A stretch of DNA of 45,145 nucleotides, taken from assembly GCA_902826245.1 (NCBI GenBank), contig CADEEA010000021.1:1-45145 (forward strand), written 5' to 3'. The notes under the pieces were generated by a model. It saw only the letters and a list, made by a program, of their open reading frames with translations. It was not told where the DNA came from and did no database searches. Both the position numbers and the translations under genes were made by a program. This document shows, in pieces, positions 7,382 to 16,346 of this stretch; positions within the stretch are counted from its first letter, which is position 1; the number at the start of each line of letters is the position of its first letter. The stretch is from an uncultured Alphaproteobacteria bacterium (GTDB taxonomy: Bacteria; Pseudomonadota; Alphaproteobacteria; Caulobacterales; Aquidulcibacteraceae).

Positions 7382-9823
7382 TTAGGCGGCCTTCTCCGCC
7401 GCCCTGCGCGGGCTCGGCGGCGGCCCAAGCGGTTGTGGGGCCCGCGCCGGCAAATGGCAGGTCACAGTGACGCCTCGGCCCGGTTCGCTGGCGAGCGCTA
7501 CCCAACCACCGTGCATCTCCACGAACGAGCGCACGAGGGCGAGGCCGAGACCCGCGCCCTGACGATCGCCTGCGGCGAAACTATCGAATGCGCGCGCCTG
7601 GGCGTCGAAGGCCATGCCCTTGCCGGTATCCTGCACCACCAGCCGCACGACGCCATCCATGCGCTCAGCCGACACGGTGATCGAGTCCCCTCGCTCGGTG
7701 TGCTTCAGCGCATTTGCGAGCAGGTTCACGATCACTTGCGTAATGCGCTTATGGTCAGCCTCGATTGCGCCGATCTTCGGGTCGCACTTTACCTTGATCG
7801 GCACCTCGGTGTCGCGCGCCTTGGAGGCGGCCATCTGCACGCTTTCGTTGATGGTCTCGTAGAGATCGACAGGCCCGAGATTAAGCTCGACATTGCCCGC
7901 TTCCACCATCGCCACATCGAGGATGTTTTCGATCAGCTTGGTGAGGCTTCCCGACGATTCCAGGATCGCCTCGACGCCCGCGGCTTGGCGGTCGTTCAAG
8001 GGCCCGTAGATTCTGTGGTGCAGCAATTCGGCGTTGCCGGAGATGGTCTGCAGCGGATCGCGCAATTGGTAGGAGACGTTCTCGACGAATTGGGTCTTCA
8101 GCTGATCGGCCGCCTCGAACGCCTCTGCGCGCTCACGCAGGGCGTCTTCGACGCGCCGGTCGGCGGTGATGTCCTGGAACGCCACCAGAGTGGCGCCGTC
8201 CGGAAGCGGACGAGTGAGAAACTTAAGCACGGTGTCGTCGCTGCGGCGCATCTCGCCGCGGTACTCGGTTCGCGCCTCCGGCGATGGATCGGTGATGCGC
8301 GCGCGCACCTGCGCCCATACGGCGCGATCGTGAAACAGCGGCTGGCAGATTTCCACCACGCGTTCGAATGTCATGTCGTTCTCGATCGACGCAGCTTCGA
8401 GCTTCCACATTGCCTGGAACGCCGCATTGGAGAGCTTCAGGCGGCCGTCGAGGCCATAAACGACGACTGCTTCGTGCAATTTGTCGAGTGCGGCGCGCTG
8501 GGTCTGGAGCAGTGCATCGTACGAGCTTTTGAGCGCGACTTCATTGGTGATGTCGGAGAATATCAACAACAGCCCGCCGTTTGGGTGACGCTGGCGCGCG
8601 ACCCGAAGCATGCGCCCGTCTGGCAGCACCCAGAGATCCTGCGGCAGCTCCGCCACTTCCTGGTAGAGCGCGAGCTCGCCTGCGCGCCATTCGGCATAAT
8701 TGGCGTGCGCAGGAAGCTTGCGCTTCTCCTTGAGATAATCGAGCCAAGCGGCATGGCTTGGCCGGTCGGCCAGGAACGCCGGATCGAGCTTCCAGGTGCG
8801 CTCGAACGCGAGATTGTAGAAAGTGAGCCGCTTCTGCGCGTCGAACACGGCGACGCCTTCGGCCAAGTGATTCAAGGTTTCGTCATGGGCGCGCTGCTGG
8901 CGACCCAGTAATTCGCGCGACGCTTCGATGTCGGTAACGTCGATGGCGATGCCAGCGGCGCCGCCGACGACAGGGCTCATGCGGATGTTGAGGGTCCGCA
9001 ATTCGCCGCCCACGACCGCTGAGCGGGTCTCCTCGACCGTTTCCCCTGACTCGATGGCCTTGCGCGCCAGTTCCGATGCGCCTTGGTCGAGCTGGAGATT
9101 GCGCACGATCGCTTGGTCGAGCGATTTGGCTTCCAGCGCAGTTAGATAGCCGGGATTCGCCCATTCCAGCTTCAATGCGGCATTGACGCGCCACGCCATG
9201 AACGGCGCTTGTGTCCACATTTCAAGGAATGCGGCGGGATCGCGCGCGATCACCTGTCGCGCATCTTCGATGCGTCCCTTGGCGCCGCCCTCCTCAACGC
9301 CGCGAACGCTGGCGTCGACGATCCAAACCACCGCGCGCGCGCCCGCGGTGCGGCCATCGACTTCCACGAACACGCCGTCGGGGGTTGAAACCGTCAAGGA
9401 GAACGGCGCGCCCTCGCGCCGCAGGCGTGTGAGCGCGGGTGCAAGCCGCGTCGTCGCACCGGTGGCCGCTTCGGCGTCGAACGCAGAAAGGCCTTGCAAA
9501 ATGCGCTGCGCGGCGTCGGCGGCCATGCTGGAATCAGAGAACCGCAACAGACTCGCAAGCGCCAGCGGGCTGCCATAAATGCGCGGCGAGCCCCAATCGC
9601 CGCCCCCGGAATCGGTTTCTTCCCAGATCAGGACAACGCCAGGGAACGCGCCGAAGATCGCGTCCGCCCACGCGACTTTGTCTTCCAAATCGCGCACGCG
9701 CCGTTTCCAGACCTCGATGCTGCCGCGCGCGCCGTCGGTGACCCGCAGCGCCCATAAGAGCGATGCAAAGCCGAGCGCGGCTGAGCCAGCAGCCACCAGC
9801 AGGCTTGCGAATCCGCCGTCCAA
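7382..9823 (-). CDS. divL: DivL-type PAS sensor kinase with tyrosine in place of the H-box histidine
   Basis: An 813-residue membrane-anchored, multi-PAS kinase-like protein. One N-terminal membrane segment (about residues 5-27) is followed by PAS-type domains through about residue 560. The dimerisation helix reads FVENVSYQLRDPLQTI, with Tyr585 where ordinary kinases have His. The ATPase domain then has VNLLANALKHT (N box), DTGKGM (G1) and GAGLGLALV (G2). A tyrosine at this spot is the hallmark of Caulobacter DivL, which acts on CckA and so on CtrA activation. The start is TTG, with AGGGG six bases upstream and a stop just before it in frame. A CtrA-type box lies 103 bases upstream. In many alphaproteobacteria this kinase gene sits next to ahcY, as it nearly does here. 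Confidence 0.92.
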   Translation of the reverse strand: MDGGFASLLVAAGSAALGFASLLWALRVTDGARGSIEVWKRRVRDLEDKVAWADAIFGAFPGVVLIWEETDSGGGDWGSPRIYGSPLALASLLRFSDSSMAADAAQRILQGLSAFDAEAATGATTRLAPALTRLRREGAPFSLTVSTPDGVFVEVDGRTAGARAVVWIVDASVRGVEEGGAKGRIEDARQVIARDPAAFLEMWTQAPFMAWRVNAALKLEWANPGYLTALEAKSLDQAIVRNLQLDQGASELARKAIESGETVEETRSAVVGGELRTLNIRMSPVVGGAAGIAIDVTDIEASRELLGRQQRAHDETLNHLAEGVAVFDAQKRLTFYNLAFERTWKLDPAFLADRPSHAAWLDYLKEKRKLPAHANYAEWRAGELALYQEVAELPQDLWVLPDGRMLRVARQRHPNGGLLLIFSDITNEVALKSSYDALLQTQRAALDKLHEAVVVYGLDGRLKLSNAAFQAMWKLEAASIENDMTFERVVEICQPLFHDRAVWAQVRARITDPSPEARTEYRGEMRRSDDTVLKFLTRPLPDGATLVAFQDITADRRVEDALRERAEAFEAADQLKTQFVENVSYQLRDPLQTISGNAELLHHRIYGPLNDRQAAGVEAILESSGSLTKLIENILDVAMVEAGNVELNLGPVDLYETINESVQMAASKARDTEVPIKVKCDPKIGAIEADHKRITQVIVNLLANALKHTERGDSITVSAERMDGVVRLVVQDTGKGMAFDAQARAFDSFAAGDRQGAGLGLALVRSFVEMHGGWVALASEPGRGVTVTCHLPARAPQPLGPPPSPRRAAEKAA

Positions 9824-9925
9824 GACCGACCCCTAATTTCATCCACAGCGAAACGAATCGCTCAACCCCGCCCGCATCCTCACGCATGCGCGCGACAATG
9901 GGAACGGCGCAGGCGTTCAGAAGCG

Positions 9926-9940
9926 TTAACAACAGCTTAA
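9926..9940. promoter_or_regulatory. CtrA box (TTAA-N7-TTAA) upstream of divL
   Basis: Two TTAA half-sites separated by exactly seven bases match the CtrA full-site consensus. Further TTAA half-sites lie at 9957, 9962 and 9980, all in the 180-base gap in front of divL. A GAATC (GANTC, CcrM-type methylation) lies closer to the start, near 9856. No transcription start was located. Confidence 0.6.
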
Positions 9941-10003
9941 ATTGATGAAGGCCAGGTTAAGTTAAGAAAGTTCAACACCTTAACCAGCGGCGACGCCGCG
10001 CAC

Positions 10004-10630
10004 TCAACGTCCCCGAAACGCCATCGAGGCGGCCGCTCGAGGGATGCGGCCCTTCTGGTGCAGACGAAATACAAACGACATGCGAAACACCTCGCCGTAG
10101 CGGGCATGGACATCTGGCTTCGGCTCAAACTGGGCTTCCCGCAGCGCACGCCGCGCGGCCTTGAAGAACGCCTCGGTCGGCCACGCATCGACGCTTTGGA
10201 TCGCCTTTGCCCGCCCCTCGGCGCTCACTTCGAAGTCAACGACGGCAACGCCTTCTATGCCGAAGCGCTGCGCCACCTTGGGATAAGTCGGGGCCAATGG
10301 CGCGACGGGCGCCCATTGCATCGCCTCTTCGTCGTCGCTCCACTCGCCAACCACGCAGCACGCGCCCTCGGGCAAGCCTTGCTTCGCCCGCGCCGCCTCC
10401 CACGCCGCCGCTTCGCGCTCCTTAAGCATTTCCGCCGCGGCGAGAGATAAAAGCACAACGCCGAGCACGAAAGCGCCTGACACCGTTAACGCGAACGCGC
10501 CACCCAGGCCTTGCTGGCGCAGGGCGCCGGTGATGGCGAGATGCACGAACACCACAACCAGAAACAGCACGCCATAAAAAAGCGCGCGAAGCGCCAGCGC
10601 CCAAAGCGTTCGGGTGGCGGTGACCAACAT
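10004..10630 (-). CDS. Membrane protein with TonB-like C-terminal domain
   Basis: A 208-residue protein. Two hydrophobic segments (about residues 10-36 and 42-66) are followed by a charged helix and a short linker with CCVVGEW. The C-terminal domain is of TonB type: PTYPKVAQRFGIEGVAVVDF, then PTEAFFKAARRALREAQFEPK and a final SFVFRL strand. Two N-terminal membrane helices instead of one, and no long Pro-rich spacer, make it unlike a true energy-coupling TonB. It more resembles the many 'TonB family' orphan proteins. It precedes divL on the same strand. Role unknown. Confidence 0.78.
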   Translation of the reverse strand: MLVTATRTLWALALRALFYGVLFLVVVFVHLAITGALRQQGLGGAFALTVSGAFVLGVVLLSLAAAEMLKEREAAAWEAARAKQGLPEGACCVVGEWSDDEEAMQWAPVAPLAPTYPKVAQRFGIEGVAVVDFEVSAEGRAKAIQSVDAWPTEAFFKAARRALREAQFEPKPDVHARYGEVFRMSFVFRLHQKGRIPRAAASMAFRGR

Positions 10631-10747
10631 TGGTTGGGGGGCTCCTAGACGGCGCCTTCATGCCCCGCCAAGATGGCCTCGGCAATGCGCCTCTCGGCAA
10701 GTTGAGCAAGATCAACGCCAGCTTCGCCGACGTGAAGGAAATGAGAC

Positions 10748-11113
10748 ATGTCCCGGCTCTGCAGCGCTGTGATCGCGCCGTTCTTCTGCTTCCTGGCGCT
10801 CGGCGCATGCGCCAGTCCGCCCAAGCCTCAACCAAGCGCTCCGCTTGCGCCCGCAGCGCTTCAGGGTCTCCAGCTTGCCGAGACCCATTGCTCCCGCTGC
10901 CACGCCATAGGCGCCGACGGCGGGAGTACGCACCCGATGGCGCCCCCGTTCCGAACGCTCTCGCGCAATTATCCGGTTAATTCGCTCGAAGAAGCGTTCG
11001 CGGAAGGGATCGCGGTCGGCCACCGCGACATGCCGCGCTTTGAACTCGAACCCGCTCAGATCGACGCAATCGTTGCCTATCTCAGCGCCATTCAGGAGCG
11101 GCCAGCCCCTTAG
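10748..11113 (+). CDS. Small c-type cytochrome lipoprotein
   Basis: A 121-residue protein with a signal peptide ending in a lipobox (LGAC). The haem-attachment motif CSRCH lies near residue 49, and a probable axial methionine lies in HRDMPRFEL near residue 95. The final helix QIDAIVAYLSAIQ is typical of class I cytochromes c. It should carry electrons in the periplasm, tethered to a membrane. It is convergent with a copper-storage protein gene, overlapping it by 4 bases, and a copper chaperone lies beyond. A link to copper-dependent oxidase assembly is possible but not shown. Confidence 0.88.
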   Translation: MSRLCSAVIAPFFCFLALGACASPPKPQPSAPLAPAALQGLQLAETHCSRCHAIGADGGSTHPMAPPFRTLSRNYPVNSLEEAFAEGIAVGHRDMPRFELEPAQIDAIVAYLSAIQERPAP

Positions 11114-11631
11114 CCCAGAAGCGCTTCGATCGCGACGATGGCCCGTGTGCATGCTTGCGCGCACTCGGAGCACTGGGCGTGGTGATCGACGTGGGGCAGA
11201 CACGCCGCACGGCAGGCCGCACAGGCGTCGCGACACACAGCGAGCTGGGCGGCCGCTAGCGAAGACCGGCTCTGGATCAAGGTGCTTGTGGTCCCGCAAA
11301 CGCTGAGCATTTCGCGCACTGCGCTGGCACAGGCGGCCATGCTGGAATCCCCTTGCGCCAATAATGAGAGGCAATGGGTCAAGCAGGCTTGGCCGACCAT
11401 GTCGCAATGGGCGAGCGCGTGCACACTTGCACTTTCCTGCTCGCTCAACCCGTCGGCCGATGGGGTGCGGCCAGCATGCCCTTGATGGCCGGAATGGTCC
11501 TGATGTTGCGCCGGAATGGGCCGCGGCTCCTCGCGGCGGCGAAAAGGCCATATCTGCGCGCGCGCTTCCTTGGCGCTTAGGGCCACGAGCGCAGTCGCGC
11601 CCAGCATGATCGCCCGTCGGTCGTGGTGCAC
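11110..11631 (-). CDS. Csp-like four-helix copper-storage protein, probably Tat-exported
   Basis: A 173-residue protein with about twelve cysteines set on helices in Cys-x3-Cys and Cys-x2-Cys spacings (CRDACAACRAAC, CSECAQAC, plus HC...AC...HC in the first helix). This is the signature of the Csp/DUF326 four-helix bundles that hold many Cu(I) ions. The N-terminus has a twin arginine (DRRAIMLGATALVAL), so it may go out folded through Tat, as Csp1 does. A His-rich linker (HQDHSGHQGH) follows. The GTG start at 11631 keeps the twin arginine; an ATG eight codons later would lose it. It lies in line behind the PCuAC gene. Confidence 0.85.
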   Translation of the reverse strand: MHHDRRAIMLGATALVALSAKEARAQIWPFRRREEPRPIPAQHQDHSGHQGHAGRTPSADGLSEQESASVHALAHCDMVGQACLTHCLSLLAQGDSSMAACASAVREMLSVCGTTSTLIQSRSSLAAAQLAVCRDACAACRAACLPHVDHHAQCSECAQACTRAIVAIEALLG

Positions 11632-11685
11632 GCGCAGCCTCCTCGAATCGGTAGCGAGGTTAGCCCTGAGTGGCGTTAACGCAAA

Positions 11686-12123
11686 TCAGTGATGTTGGTG
11701 CGCGCCCGGCCGGCGCACGACAGCGTCCGCCTCAACGACGCCGGCGTCCTCAAAGGTCAGCCGTAAGCGAACGCGATCGCCAGGACGCAGGCGATCGGCC
11801 AAGCCCACCAGCATGATGTGGGCGCCGCCCGCTCGAAACGACAAAGCGCCGTTTTCATCGGCGGCAAGGCCGTACCGCATTGGCCGCATCTGCATCACCC
11901 CATCGACAAGGCGCATGTCGTGCATGTCCGCACGTGTTGCGCAATCGCAGGACGCGCCAAGCAAGCGGTCGCCGCTCGCATTGCGAATGCTCAGGTACAC
12001 AGCAGCTTCGGTCGCGCTTGGCATCGGCGCCATGACCCAGGCGTCCTCCACGATCGGCGCAGAGGTTTGCGCCGCCGCGGGGACAGCGAAGGCAAGGGCC
12101 AGGATGAGAGCTAGTGCGCGCAT
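11686..12123 (-). CDS. PCu(A)C periplasmic copper chaperone
   Basis: A 145-residue protein of the PCu(A)C/DUF461 family, which hands Cu(I) to the CuA or CuB site of cytochrome oxidase. It has a signal peptide (MRALALILALAFAVPAAAQ). The copper motif is a methionine/histidine series: MHDM, then MQMRPM, then HIMLVGL after a glycine-rich turn. A C-terminal HQHH tail may add a metal site. The start at 12123 is set by the signal peptide. An extra CDCAT cysteine pair in the middle is less usual. It is in line with the Csp gene, 54 bases upstream of it. Confidence 0.9.
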   Translation of the reverse strand: MRALALILALAFAVPAAAQTSAPIVEDAWVMAPMPSATEAAVYLSIRNASGDRLLGASCDCATRADMHDMRLVDGVMQMRPMRYGLAADENGALSFRAGGAHIMLVGLADRLRPGDRVRLRLTFEDAGVVEADAVVRRPGAHQHH

Positions 12124-12202
12124 GAAGCGCACACTAGCTAAACGCCGCCCGGGGGAAAGCGAACACAACCAAGGCCGGGCGCGCCTCGCCCGCTAGGGGA
12201 GC

Positions 12203-13600
<1,398 letters not shown>

Positions 13601-13625
13601 CGCGCGCCCTCCTCTTCGAGAACTC

Positions 13626-13714
13626 GCGAGCGTCGTTTTCCAGCCCAATGATGGACTAATGGGAAAGCCCGACAAGCCTGGCGGCAGAAGCCGTCGCAAC
13701 GCTCCTTGGCGGGC
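13626..13714 (-). promoter_or_regulatory. SAH riboswitch in the ahcY leader
   Basis: Read on the minus strand, the leader has the core AGGAGCGTTGCGACGG, then CCGCCAGGCT and, downstream, AACGACGCTC, as in the SAH riboswitch class. P1 pairs 13705-13714 with 13667-13676, 9 of 10 positions matched. P2 is a 4-bp hairpin (13682-13693). A further hairpin closes with TTTCC/GGAAA (13637-13666). The pseudoknot pairs GAGCG (13700-13704) with CGCTC (13628-13632). The element ends 25 bases before the ATG. Between it and the ATG a short TTCTC/GAGGA hairpin could hide the ribosome site, suggesting control of translation. Known SAH riboswitches turn ahcY on when SAH builds up. Confidence 0.87.
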
Positions 13715-13720
13715 GGGGCG

Positions 13721-13748
13721 TGCATAGCAAAGCTCGGCGCAAAAGCAA
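13721..13748 (-). promoter_or_regulatory. ahcY: Candidate ahcY promoter
   Basis: TTGCTT (13743-13748) and TATGCA (13721-13726) on the minus strand are spaced by 16 bases. They would start RNA right at the first stem of the SAH riboswitch. There is only about 35 bases between the upstream terminator hairpin and the riboswitch, so the promoter must lie here if ahcY has its own. Match to consensus is modest. Confidence 0.4.
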
Positions 13749-13775
13749 AGAGCCGCCGGGTTTCTCCGGCGGCTC
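13741..13775 (-). terminator. Rho-independent terminator of the mechanosensitive-channel-like gene
   Basis: A perfect 10-bp stem GAGCCGCCGG/CCGGCGGCTC with a six-base loop is followed on the minus strand by TTTGCTTTT. It lies 31 bases after the stop at 13806 and insulates ahcY from upstream transcription. Confidence 0.85.
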
Positions 13776-13805
13776 AAATGTTTAGCGTTCTAACTGAAGC
13801 GATTA

Positions 13806-15050
13806 TTACGCCGTCCAGCGATCCAGCATTTTCTTCGCCGCGTCACGCCCGCCGACCCCAAAAGCGATCGCCACAGCCACCGCCACCGCGCCCAGGATCA
13901 ACCCGAACGCCAGCGTGATGATCTCGTTGGCGATGCCCATGGAGTGTAAGCCGACCGCCGTCGCCAGCACGATCACCCCCCAGCGTACGAACACCGAGAG
14001 TATTTCGGAGGCGCCGGTTCGGCTCCGCGCGGCGATCTCGCCCAGGATATTGGCCAACAGCACGCCGAGCGCGATGATCACGCCGCCGAACAGCACCTGC
14101 GTGGCCATGCCAACCACATCCTTCAGCATGTCCGCTAGCGCGACAAAGCCCAGGGCGTTGGCCGCTTCGACGCTTGCCACCAGGACAATGCCAAGGAGCA
14201 CAACAATGCCGATTACCCGCGATGGCGGGAATGATTTAAGGTCGAGCGTGTCAACACCCGGCGTTGGATCCATCTTTTCCATCGCCGCGCGCACCGGTTC
14301 TGCTTGTGCGATCGAATTGACGATGTCGTCAAACCCGATGGAACGCAGCCCGTTCTCGACCAGGGAAGAAATCCACCGGCCGATAATGTAAGCGACCACG
14401 ACGATCAAAGTAGCGGCAATCACGTTGGGGATCGCGGTGGAGATGCGCTCTAGCATCAGGGTCGCGGGTTGGGAGATGACGTTGATGTCGAGCGTCGCCA
14501 AGGCCTGGATCGACACCGGGATGATGATCAGCGCGAACACCACCGCGCCGATCAGCCGCGCCAGACCCGGCCCGCGCGGCATGTGCGTGAGCCCCGCGTC
14601 CACCAGCCGGCGATCGATCTCGGCTGCCTCAGCGGCGGCTTCCGACATGCGCCGCGCAATCGTCGCCAGCGCATAGCCGATGAAGAAGATCAAAGCCGCG
14701 GCAACGATCTTCGGCACATAATCGATGAAGCCGCCGGCGAGCCGGTCCAATTGCCCGCTGATGGGGGCTAGACCCGGGAAGACGTTCTTCAGCTCTTCAA
14801 TGGCGGCGATCAGACCGATCAGCCAGATCACCCAATAGCCGACCTCCCCAACCCGGTCGCCGATATCGACCGCCGGACGTTCGCCGCCGGGGCCGGCCGC
14901 ATCGCGACGCGACAGAAAGGGGATGCGGTCGATCGCCTGGGCTATCGCCCATTTGACGCCCTTGGCGACAAAGTGCGCCGTCACAATGATCAATAGTGCG
15001 CCGAGAATGTCGTTCCCATTCTCGCGCAGCCAAGCGACAACCTGGTTCAT
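13806..15050 (-). CDS. Mechanosensitive-channel-like multi-pass membrane protein
   Basis: A 414-residue integral membrane protein with about nine to ten hydrophobic segments. It has the paired 'conserved TM helix' repeats seen in MscS-related proteins (for example VPKIVAAALIFFIGYALA and IPNVIAATLIVVVAYIIG, two copies of the same pattern). The C-terminal segment LAFGLILGAVAVAVAIAFGVGGRDAA resembles a glycine/alanine-rich pore helix. The classical MscS cytoplasmic beta domain is missing. Probably an osmotic or ion channel protein. The start at 15050 has GAGGAGAG upstream; the longer frame adds an unlikely leader. A strong terminator follows the stop. Confidence 0.82.
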   Translation of the reverse strand: MNQVVAWLRENGNDILGALLIIVTAHFVAKGVKWAIAQAIDRIPFLSRRDAAGPGGERPAVDIGDRVGEVGYWVIWLIGLIAAIEELKNVFPGLAPISGQLDRLAGGFIDYVPKIVAAALIFFIGYALATIARRMSEAAAEAAEIDRRLVDAGLTHMPRGPGLARLIGAVVFALIIIPVSIQALATLDINVISQPATLMLERISTAIPNVIAATLIVVVAYIIGRWISSLVENGLRSIGFDDIVNSIAQAEPVRAAMEKMDPTPGVDTLDLKSFPPSRVIGIVVLLGIVLVASVEAANALGFVALADMLKDVVGMATQVLFGGVIIALGVLLANILGEIAARSRTGASEILSVFVRWGVIVLATAVGLHSMGIANEIITLAFGLILGAVAVAVAIAFGVGGRDAAKKMLDRWTA

Positions 15051-15187
15051 GACGCTCTCCTCGCAAATCGCCCCGACGGCCAATGAAGCTCAGAAAGGCT
15101 TGCATTCAGAGGCGTTTCACGTTTGAGGCGTGCGCGAACCCTGTTGCATCCGCGAGAAATTCGCAAACAAAGCTATGCGCTCTCGAT

Positions 15188-16033
15188 TCAATTCAGCGCT
15201 TCGGGGAATTTCGGCAATCCAGCGAAATCCTGCGGCACGTGCTGACGTATGACCAGCGCGCCAGTCGCGCGCGCCAGGGCTTCGACCTTGTCCATGGAGG
15301 CGAGCGTCTGTGCGCGGTCGGTGTTGAAGCGCGGCACGGTGCGACGCGCCCTGCTCTCAGTCAGGTGCCAAAGGTCGCCGGTCAGCAACACTGGCCCGGC
15401 ATGAGTGAGATTAACCCGTAAGATGGCGTGACCCGGCGTATGCCCCGGCGTCTGAACAATGATCACCGACCCGTCGCCGAACACATCGAAATCGCCCTCG
15501 CCCTCGATTGCGCGCTGGCGAAAATTTTCCAGCGCTGAATAGCTGGCGAATTGCGCATCGGCGCGCGCTTCAGGCCGGAACATGTGCGCCCGCTCGTCGG
15601 GATCGACCAGCCAGGTTGCCGAAACAAACAAGGCCGCGTTGCCCAGATGGTCGAAATGGCTGTGGGAGAAGGAGATGTAATCGATGTCGCCAGGCGCGAG
15701 ATCGAGTTGCGCCAGCTGCGCTGCCAGCTTTGTCGGCATGGAAAGCTGAAACGGCCCCTGTGTGACGCCGTCGACTTGTTCATTGAGCAGGTCCGGTAGC
15801 CCAGAGTCCCAAAGCAAATCGCCGTCGGGATGGCGGATGAGGTAGCAGGGGTCCACCAGATCGTGCGCTTGCCCGGCGAACGAGCCGTCGTCGGCGAAGG
15901 CATCCGCGTCGGTCACATGAATACGGCCGCACTCCATGGCGTAGAGCTTGACCTCGGGCGGCTTGCGCTCAGCGCTTTGGCCACAGCCGGCGAGCGCTGC
16001 CAGAGAGATCGCCAGCACCAAAATGCGTTTCAT
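15188..16033 (-). CDS. Metallo-beta-lactamase-fold lipoprotein, N-acyl-homoserine-lactonase family
   Basis: A 281-residue metallo-hydrolase with the metal motif HSHFDHLGN near the middle. Further ligands lie in TPGHTPGHA, LLTGDLWH and IRQHVPQ. Spacing and the DPCYLIRHPDGDLLWDSG opening are those of the AHL-lactonase (AiiA/AttM) branch, which opens lactone rings. It carries a lipoprotein signal (LAALAGC), so it would work outside the cytoplasm. That is unusual for a lactonase and fits a scavenging or quorum-quenching role, though the substrate is unproven. Its ATG overlaps the stop of the SemiSWEET gene (ATGA), so the two are translationally coupled. Confidence 0.87.
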   Translation of the reverse strand: MKRILVLAISLAALAGCGQSAERKPPEVKLYAMECGRIHVTDADAFADDGSFAGQAHDLVDPCYLIRHPDGDLLWDSGLPDLLNEQVDGVTQGPFQLSMPTKLAAQLAQLDLAPGDIDYISFSHSHFDHLGNAALFVSATWLVDPDERAHMFRPEARADAQFASYSALENFRQRAIEGEGDFDVFGDGSVIIVQTPGHTPGHAILRVNLTHAGPVLLTGDLWHLTESRARRTVPRFNTDRAQTLASMDKVEALARATGALVIRQHVPQDFAGLPKFPEALN

Positions 16034-16296
16034 CTGCTTCCCCCCCGAACTTTCAACACAAGCACCAATGCCGCCAAAACCGCTGCAACGATGTTCCATA
16101 ACACAATCGACGGCGCACCACGGAAGACGCCATAGCCCATCCAGAGCAGCGCGCCAGCAAGCACCATAAAATAGCTTAGCGCAGAAACGTTGCGCCCGTC
16201 GCGATCGCGCAGAAGCTTTAACGCCTGGGGCGCAAACGCGAATGCACCGACAAACCCCGCGACAAGACCAAGCGCTTCAATGCCGTCCGTCTGCAT
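16030..16296 (-). CDS. SemiSWEET/PQ-loop small sugar transporter
   Basis: An 88-residue protein with three hydrophobic helices and the conserved FAPQ at the end of the first, the mark of SemiSWEET (MtN3-like) half-transporters, which dimerise to move sugars. The later WMGYGVFRGAPSIVLWN matches the third-helix pattern, including the Asn. The ATG at 16296 has AGGGAAG eight bases upstream; a GTG seven codons earlier is less likely. It overlaps the lactonase-family gene by 4 bases. Confidence 0.88.
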   Translation of the reverse strand: MQTDGIEALGLVAGFVGAFAFAPQALKLLRDRDGRNVSALSYFMVLAGALLWMGYGVFRGAPSIVLWNIVAAVLAALVLVLKVRGGSR

Positions 16297-16346
16297 GTGC
16301 TTCCCTGATTCCGACACTCTATGAAGAGCAGGCCCCGGACCACGCC

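Noticed and set aside
7433..8911. 492-codon plus-strand frame opposite divL
   Set aside because: Antisense shadow of divL; His/Arg/Gly-biased composition and no motif.
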